Under the pieces are notes generated by a model. The model did not search any database, had not been told where the DNA came from, and saw nothing but the letters and a program-made list of their open reading frames with translations. Below are positions 40,934 through 45,137 of a stretch of DNA of 45,137 nucleotides, piece by piece; positions within the stretch are counted from its first letter, which is position 1, and each line of letters opens with the position of its first letter. A program made the position numbers and the translations under genes. The stretch lies in assembly GCA_945860945.1 (NCBI GenBank), contig CAMASG010000013.1, positions 1-45,137 on the forward strand, given 5' to 3'. This stretch comes from Akkermansia muciniphila. Lineage in GTDB: Bacteria; Verrucomicrobiota; Verrucomicrobiia; Limisphaerales; SIAT01.

Positions 40934-41590
40934 ATGGATACCCTCTCACATCTTTTCCAGAACAACCGGGCTTGGGTCGCGCGTGTGCGGAAGCAGACGC
41001 CGGGATTCTTCGAAGATCTTTCGCGCCAGCAGTCGCCGCAGTATCTCTGGATCGGTTGTTCGGACAGCCGCGTGCCGGCGAATGAGATTGTCGGGTTGTT
41101 GCCTGGCGAATTATTCGTCCATCGCAACGTCGCGAACCTCGTCGTTCACACCGATTTCAACTGCCTCTCCGTTCTTCAATTCGCCGTCGATCTGCTGAAG
41201 GTGCGGCACGTCATCGTCTGCGGCCACTACGGCTGCAGCGGCGTGCGCGCGGCGTTGACCGGTGACCGGATTGGCTTCGCGGACAACTGGCTTCGTCACC
41301 TGCAGGATGTGCGGCAGAAGCACGAGACGCGGCTCGCCGTTGTGCCCGAGGCGCAACGCTCGGACAAGCTCTGCGAGTTGAATGTGGTCGAGCAAGTCAG
41401 CAACGTGTGCGATACGAGCTTCGTGCGCGAGGCGTGGGCGCGTGGGCAGCAACTCGCCGTGCACGGCTGGGTGTACGGCGTGCAGGACGGCCATCTGCGC
41501 GATCTGAATTTCACGGTGGAATCTGCCGCAGACGAGGCCGCGAGCTACGCGCAGGCGCTCGCGACGGTGTTCGATTCGGCGAAGGGCTGA
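40934..41590 (+). CDS. Beta-class carbonic anhydrase
   Basis: A 218-residue enzyme that interconverts CO2 and bicarbonate. Zinc ligands are C42 in WIGCSDSRVPAN, H98 and C101 in CGHYGCSGV; the Asp44-Arg46 pair that gates activity is present (CSDSR). The body has HRNVANLVVHTDFN and the C-terminal VHGWVYGVQDGHL typical of the bacterial Can/CynT type. ATG 40934 is the first start giving the conserved N-terminus. It lies 69 bases after the previous gene. A hairpin after the stop may end transcription. Confidence 0.95.
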   Translation: MDTLSHLFQNNRAWVARVRKQTPGFFEDLSRQQSPQYLWIGCSDSRVPANEIVGLLPGELFVHRNVANLVVHTDFNCLSVLQFAVDLLKVRHVIVCGHYGCSGVRAALTGDRIGFADNWLRHLQDVRQKHETRLAVVPEAQRSDKLCELNVVEQVSNVCDTSFVREAWARGQQLAVHGWVYGVQDGHLRDLNFTVESAADEAASYAQALATVFDSAKG

Positions 41591-41603
41591 AGCATGTCGG
41601 TGG

Positions 41604-41625
41604 TCGTTTCTCTCAAGAGAAACGA
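41604..41625 (+). terminator. Hairpin after the carbonic anhydrase gene
   Basis: A perfect 9-bp inverted repeat (41604-41612 with 41617-41625) around a TCAA loop, 13 bases past the stop. It has no T tract, so it could end transcription weakly or be a protein-binding site. Confidence 0.45.
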
Positions 41626-41677
41626 TTGATAGGCGACGTTTTCTCAGCCATAAGCCTTGAAAAATTGACGTGTGACT

Positions 41678-41694
41678 TAGGTGTGAAATTTGCT
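41678..41694 (+). promoter_or_regulatory. Possible sigma-54-like promoter, pseudopilin 3
   Basis: GG (41680-41681) and GC (41692-41693) are exactly 10 bases apart, with TTTGCTAGA at the -12 side, as in the motif before the pseudopilin at 7203 (TTGCTAGA). The -24 side (TTAGGTGT) is a poor match to TGGCAC, so this is a weaker case. Confidence 0.35.
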
Positions 41695-41741
41695 AGATTC
41701 AGTCGGTTTACGCTGGATCAAGCTGTAAAAATCCATAAAAC

Positions 41742-42575
41742 ATGACTTCACTCAGACTAAATCGCCCGCTTCGCGTGTGTCGCGTGCGTGGGAATGACGT
41801 TCTCCGTGCTGGTTTCACGCTCATCGAGTTGCTCGTGGTCATCGCCATCATCGGCATTCTCGCTAGCATGCTCCTGCCCGCCCTCGGCAAGGCGAAAATC
41901 CGCGCCCAGACCACCGTCTGTCTCAGCAACAGCAAGCAGCTTGCGCTCGGTTGGACCCTCTACGCCAACGACAGCAACCAGAACCTGACGCGGCACTTTT
42001 ACTCCACACTCGCCGACGCCAACCTGACATGGTGCACCGGCAACATGAAGGCCAACGACGGTAGCGAATCCAACCCGCAATTCTTCATGGACGGTAACCT
42101 CGGCAAGTTGGTGGACAACGAGAAGGTATTCCGTTGCCTGGCCGACCGTTATGTCCATCCCACCACCCAGAAACCGCTGCCCCGCACTGTCGCGATGAAC
42201 TCGTGGATGGGCGGGCTCAACCCCAAGGTCTCCCCCGGCACCACTTACAACATGCTCGCGCCGTTCTACAATCAGAACATCTGGAAAATGTTCCTCACAC
42301 TCGACAGTATCACTCAACCCGCGAACCTGCTCCTCTTCGCTGACGAAAGCCCCGGCTCCATCGACAACGCCGATTTCCTGATGTACCCGCCCGGCACGGT
42401 GAACTCCGGCAACGTCCCGACCGCCAACCACGGCGGTGCGACCGTGTTCTCCTTCCCCGACGGCCACGTCGAAACCAAGAAGTGGACCCAGACTCAGGGT
42501 TACACCGGCGGTATTCAGCTTCAGCCCAACACCGTGGATACGGCTTGGATCAACGACCGCTCCACTACGCAGTAG
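41742..42575 (+). CDS. Type II secretion-type pseudopilin with H-X9-DG domain
   Basis: A 277-residue protein. A 24-residue basic leader ([20 protein letters not shown]...AG) precedes F25[19 protein letters not shown] and [12 protein letters not shown]. The C-terminal domain ends with the canonical family motif [20 protein letters not shown] (His, nine residues, then Asp-Gly; near residues 229-240), which the two tandem paralogues at 7203 and 8164 lack. It is likely processed by prepilin peptidase and assembled in the envelope; these 'H-X9-DG' pseudopilins are numerous in Verrucomicrobia and Planctomycetes, with unknown individual roles. A secreted Pro/Gly-rich gene follows after 82 bases with its own promoter. 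Confidence 0.88.
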   Translation: MTSLRLNRPLRVCRVRGNDVLRAGFTLIELLVVIAIIGILASMLLPALGKAKIRAQTTVCLSNSKQLALGWTLYANDSNQNLTRHFYSTLADANLTWCTGNMKANDGSESNPQFFMDGNLGKLVDNEKVFRCLADRYVHPTTQKPLPRTVAMNSWMGGLNPKVSPGTTYNMLAPFYNQNIWKMFLTLDSITQPANLLLFADESPGSIDNADFLMYPPGTVNSGNVPTANHGGATVFSFPDGHVETKKWTQTQGYTGGIQLQPNTVDTAWINDRSTTQ

Positions 42576-42609
42576 TCTTCCGGCTGCACCCAGAGCCGGA
42601 AAACGGCCG

Positions 42610-42638
42610 TTGACAAACCGTGTTGACCGGCCTAGCCT
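42610..42638 (+). promoter_or_regulatory. Sigma-70-like promoter of the Pro/Gly-rich gene
   Basis: TTGACA (42610-42615), 17 bases, then TAGCCT (42633-42638). It is 20 bases before the ATG at 42658, implying a short leader. The -35 box is the exact consensus. Confidence 0.55.
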
Positions 42639-42657
42639 CTGAACGCATCAACTGCCT

Positions 42658-43320
42658 ATGAAAACGCCTCTTTTCCTCGCTGCCCTCGCCCTGGCGCTCG
42701 TCGCCCAAGACGCCGCTGCCCAGACCTTGGCTGGCACCATGGCTGCCGGCGCCATCGGGTCCTCTCTGCAAGGCATCGGCGGAATGAACTATGGCGCCAT
42801 CAAAAGCCAAGCGCGCGGCGTGTCCAACGCCAACAATAATTACCAATCCACGCTGAACGGGTTGATGACCGATCCGAACAACACAACGACAGCGCAACAG
42901 CAACCGCCTCCGCCTCCGCCCCCGCAGCCGACTGGGGTTCAAGCAGGTACTCAAACGGGTGGAGCACTGGGTGGTGCTAACACTAACTTAACTCGTACCA
43001 GTACGCGTCCCATCAGCACTTGGGGAGCGACCGGCCTTGCCTCGCTCAGCGCCAATCCGCGCAACATCATGAGCACGATCGGGAATAACAGCGCTGGAAC
43101 GAACCAACTCAGCTCGAGGCCACGCATATCACTCCGCGTCCAAACAATGCGCATCTCCAATCCTCGGACTTCTGGAATCTCCACTCGCGGTGGATCGACC
43201 GGTGGCACCAACCAACTCGGTGGCGCAGGCGGTGGTCAGCAACAGCAGGGCGGTGCAGGCGGTGGAGTCTCCGGTGGCGGCGGGCCTCCTCCGATAGATC
43301 CAAACGCTATCGCCAATTAA
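42658..43320 (+). CDS. Secreted Pro/Gly/Asn-rich low-complexity protein
   Basis: A 220-residue exported protein: signal peptide at 1-21 (MKTPLFLAALALALVAQDAAA). The mature protein is low in complexity: an Asn/Gln-rich part (NANNNYQSTLNGLMTDPNN) followed by QQQPPPPPPPQP; then Thr/Ser-rich TRTSTRPISTW and SLSANPRNIM; and finally Gly/Gln-rich GGAGGGQQQQGGAGGG with GGGGPPPIDPN. Such composition suggests an extended, possibly surface-exposed linker or adhesive polymer, with no known domain. It has its own promoter and is followed by a terminator, so it is monocistronic. It does not look homologous to the broken Gly/Pro-rich protein at 3969-4666, apart from composition. Confidence 0.75.
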   Translation: MKTPLFLAALALALVAQDAAAQTLAGTMAAGAIGSSLQGIGGMNYGAIKSQARGVSNANNNYQSTLNGLMTDPNNTTTAQQQPPPPPPPQPTGVQAGTQTGGALGGANTNLTRTSTRPISTWGATGLASLSANPRNIMSTIGNNSAGTNQLSSRPRISLRVQTMRISNPRTSGISTRGGSTGGTNQLGGAGGGQQQQGGAGGGVSGGGGPPPIDPNAIAN

Positions 43321-43343
43321 GCCAGTTCGCGAAACCCCTCTTC

Positions 43344-43382
43344 GCCCCTCCAGACCGCAAGGCTGGCGGGGCTTTTTCTTTT
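43344..43382 (+). terminator. Rho-independent terminator after the Pro/Gly-rich gene
   Basis: A GC-rich stem (43344-43356 with 43361-43372, one mismatch and one bulge), GCAA loop, then TTTTTCTTTT, 23 bases past the stop. Confidence 0.85.
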
Positions 43383-43430
43383 CTGAAAACGAAAACTGAG
43401 GAATGGCTGAAGCTCGCGCCTTGAAACCCG

Positions 43431-44774
43431 TCACCGGCCGAGCATTCCCGGCAAGCCGCCGCCCATCTTCCCCATCATCTTCTGGAACTTGCCCATCTTC
43501 TTCATCATCTGCTGCATTTGGCTAAAGCGATTGAGCAGCGTGTTCAGCTCCGCCACCGACACGCCGCTCCCCTTTGCGATACGGATGCGCCGTTTCGCGT
43601 TGAGGAGTTGGGGGCTGTGACGCTCCTGCGGCGTCATCGAACAAATCATCCCTTCCATACGCCGGAACTCCTTTTCGCCCTTTGAAAGGTCCGTCTGCTT
43701 GAGCATCTGCGAGCCGCCCGGAAGCATCCCGATCACGCTCTCGAGCGAGCCGAGCTTCTTCATGCCACGCAACTGCTCGAGAAAATCCTCCAGCGTGAAC
43801 TGCCCTTTGCGCAACTTCTCCTCCATCCGCTTCGCGTCCGCCTCGGTCACCGATTCGGCGGCCTTCTCGACGAGGCTCACCACGTCGCCCATGCCGAGGA
43901 TGCGCCCCGCCATCCGCTCGGGATGGAACGCCTCGAACTCATCCAGCTTTTCGCCCACGCCAGCGAACTTGATCGGCTTGCCGGTGACGGCCTTCAGCGA
44001 AAGCGCCGCACCGCCGCGCGCGTCGCCGTCGAGTTTGGTCAGAATGGAACCGGTGATCTTGAGTGCTTGGTCGAAGTGCGTGGCGACATTCACCGCCTCC
44101 TGTCCCGTCGCTGCGTCGAGCACGAGGAGAATTTCCGCGGGCTGGATAAGGTCGCGCAAACGAACCAGCTCCAGTATCAGCGGCTCGTCAATCTGCAGCC
44201 GGCCGGCGGTGTCGAAGATGACCGTGTTGCGATTGTTCGCCTTCGCGAAATCGAGCCCCTCGCGCGCGATCTTGAGCACATCCGTCTCACCGCGCTTCAC
44301 GAACGTCGGCACGTCGAGCTGTTTGCCGAGCGTCTCCAGTTGGTCCATCGCCGCCGGCCGATACACATCCGCCCCCACCAGCAGCGGCGCGCGTCCCTGC
44401 TTGGCGAGCAACCGCGCGAGCTTGCCCGAGCTCGTCGTTTTGCCCGCGCCGTGCAGGCCGACCATCATCACGCAGTTTGGATTGCCGTCAAAAACGAGAC
44501 CCGCGTTCGTCGAGCCGAGCAGGGCGACCAGCTCGTCGTGGATAATTTTCACGACCTGCTGGCCGGGCTGCACGCTCGAGAGTACTTCCGCGCCGAGCGA
44601 CTTCTGCTTCACCTGTTCGATGAAATCGCGTGCCACCTTGAAGTTCACATCCGCATCGAGCAACGCCAGTCGCACCTCGCGGAGCGAGTCGGCCACGTTC
44701 GCCTCGGAGATTTTCCCGAGACCACGGAGATTCTTGAAAGCCTGCTGGAGCTTGCCGGTCAGCGTATCGAACAT
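43431..44774 (-). CDS. ffh: Signal recognition particle protein Ffh
   Basis: A 447-residue GTPase that binds signal sequences and the 4.5S RNA and delivers ribosomes to FtsY at the membrane. N domain at 1-90; G domain with P-loop GLHGAGKTTSSGKLA, DVYRPAAMDQL, DTAGRLQID, TKLDGDARGGAAL and the closing GVGEKLDEFEAF. Methionine-rich M domain at the end (RIRIAKGSGVSVAEL with MQQMMKKMGKFQKMMGKM). ATG 44774 (MFDTLTGKLQQAFK) matches other Ffh starts; a further in-frame ATG at 44873 would add an unrelated leader. It is convergent with the Pro/Gly-rich gene and divergent from the RraA gene. Confidence 0.97.
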   Translation of the reverse strand: MFDTLTGKLQQAFKNLRGLGKISEANVADSLREVRLALLDADVNFKVARDFIEQVKQKSLGAEVLSSVQPGQQVVKIIHDELVALLGSTNAGLVFDGNPNCVMMVGLHGAGKTTSSGKLARLLAKQGRAPLLVGADVYRPAAMDQLETLGKQLDVPTFVKRGETDVLKIAREGLDFAKANNRNTVIFDTAGRLQIDEPLILELVRLRDLIQPAEILLVLDAATGQEAVNVATHFDQALKITGSILTKLDGDARGGAALSLKAVTGKPIKFAGVGEKLDEFEAFHPERMAGRILGMGDVVSLVEKAAESVTEADAKRMEEKLRKGQFTLEDFLEQLRGMKKLGSLESVIGMLPGGSQMLKQTDLSKGEKEFRRMEGMICSMTPQERHSPQLLNAKRRIRIAKGSGVSVAELNTLLNRFSQMQQMMKKMGKFQKMMGKMGGGLPGMLGR

Positions 44775-44919
44775 GGCATCACGGTAACGGGCAGAGCGGA
44801 GGTTTGACAAGCGCGCGACCACAGGCGAATCCCTGCCAATCTTCACTTCGCCTTTGACGGCGGCCACCATCACGCCGTTTACTAGCAGACGAAGCTGCTG
44901 CCAACGAACGTCTATCCAA

Positions 44920-45137
44920 ATGAACTCCGAACAAACTCTCTCTCACGCCGATCTGCTCCAGATGAAGCGCTGGAACACGCCGACGATCTACAACGGCTGG
45001 GAGCAAATCACGAAGCGTGACCACACGCGCGAAGGTATCAATATCGAGGAGACGCGCGACTTCATGCCCCAGATGGGGCCGATGGTCGGCTACGCGGTCA
45101 CGCTTGTGATCGAGCCGAGCAACGCGTCGCACAAAGC
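44920..45137 (+). CDS. RraA-family protein, N-terminal part
   Basis: A plus-strand frame from ATG 44920 runs open to the window edge (72 codons). It reads MNSEQTLSHADLLQMKRWNT, then PTIYNGWEQITKR, EETRDFMPQMGPMVGYAVTL and IEPSN. This matches the start of RraA/HMG-CHA-aldolase-type proteins (often mislabelled dimethylmenaquinone methyltransferase); some act as oxaloacetate decarboxylases or aldolases, some as RNase E regulators. The catalytic Arg/Asp region lies beyond the window. It is divergent from ffh, 145 bases apart. Confidence 0.75.
   Translation, partial: MNSEQTLSHADLLQMKRWNTPTIYNGWEQITKRDHTREGINIEETRDFMPQMGPMVGYAVTLVIEPSNASHK

Overview
The window looks like a chromosomal segment of a GC-rich Verrucomicrobiota bacterium, most likely of the Limisphaerales/Pedosphaera type. 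This is inferred from gene content, not from a marker gene. The clues are a DUF1501 / PPC / DUF1549-DUF1553 / cytochrome-WD40 block, several pseudopilins with the '[28 protein letters not shown]'-type head, a DUF6807 protein, a CotH protein, secreted PQQ-type beta-propellers, DUF5069 and DUF6580.

Layout. (1) 1-3750, minus strand: a partial gene, a Nudix hydrolase, a secreted beta-propeller, a DUF6807 protein and DUF5069. (2) 3751-8832, accessory-looking: a secreted protein whose frame breaks at a G tract, almost 1 kb with no convincing gene, a small hypothetical gene, a metzincin-like protease, long poly-G tracts, and two tandem paralogous pseudopilins. A textbook sigma-54 motif precedes the first pseudopilin. 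(3) 9027-19042, plus strand: the surface/cytochrome block (DUF1501, PPC, DUF1549/DUF1553, cytochrome-WD40-coiled coil), then CotH. (4) 19039-25907, minus strand: eight close-packed genes, lysA, a periplasmic coiled-coil protein, a squalene/phytoene synthase, argH, a phosphoesterase, a lipoprotein, DUF6580 and GNAT. (5) 25940-27770, plus strand: pseudouridine synthase and a zinc alcohol dehydrogenase. (6) 27927-36047, plus strand: the most interesting stretch, described below. (7) 36113-41590: an ABC exporter-type pair, a secreted beta-sandwich-like protein and a beta-carbonic anhydrase. (8) 41742-45137: a canonical H-X9-DG pseudopilin, a secreted Pro/Gly-rich protein, ffh (minus strand) and the start of an RraA-family gene.

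The best candidate for an undescribed system is 29160-36047. It holds a HemN-like radical SAM enzyme, a chorismate-lyase-like protein, a flavin-dependent halogenase-like oxidoreductase, a GT4 glycosyltransferase, a hotdog thioesterase, a small membrane protein and a phenylacetate-CoA-ligase-like adenylating enzyme. The first five are separated by 8 bases or fewer, or overlap. Together they suggest that a chorismate-derived aromatic acid is made, modified, activated and perhaps glycosylated. No ketosynthase, acyl carrier protein or peptide synthetase is visible, so the product is unknown. A beta-propeller gene with a promoter-plus-palindrome lies directly upstream, and an ABC exporter pair lies directly downstream.

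No tRNA, rRNA, CRISPR array or insertion sequence was recognised. Start codons were adjusted where an internal start fits a signal peptide, a ribosome binding site or the family's usual N-terminus better.
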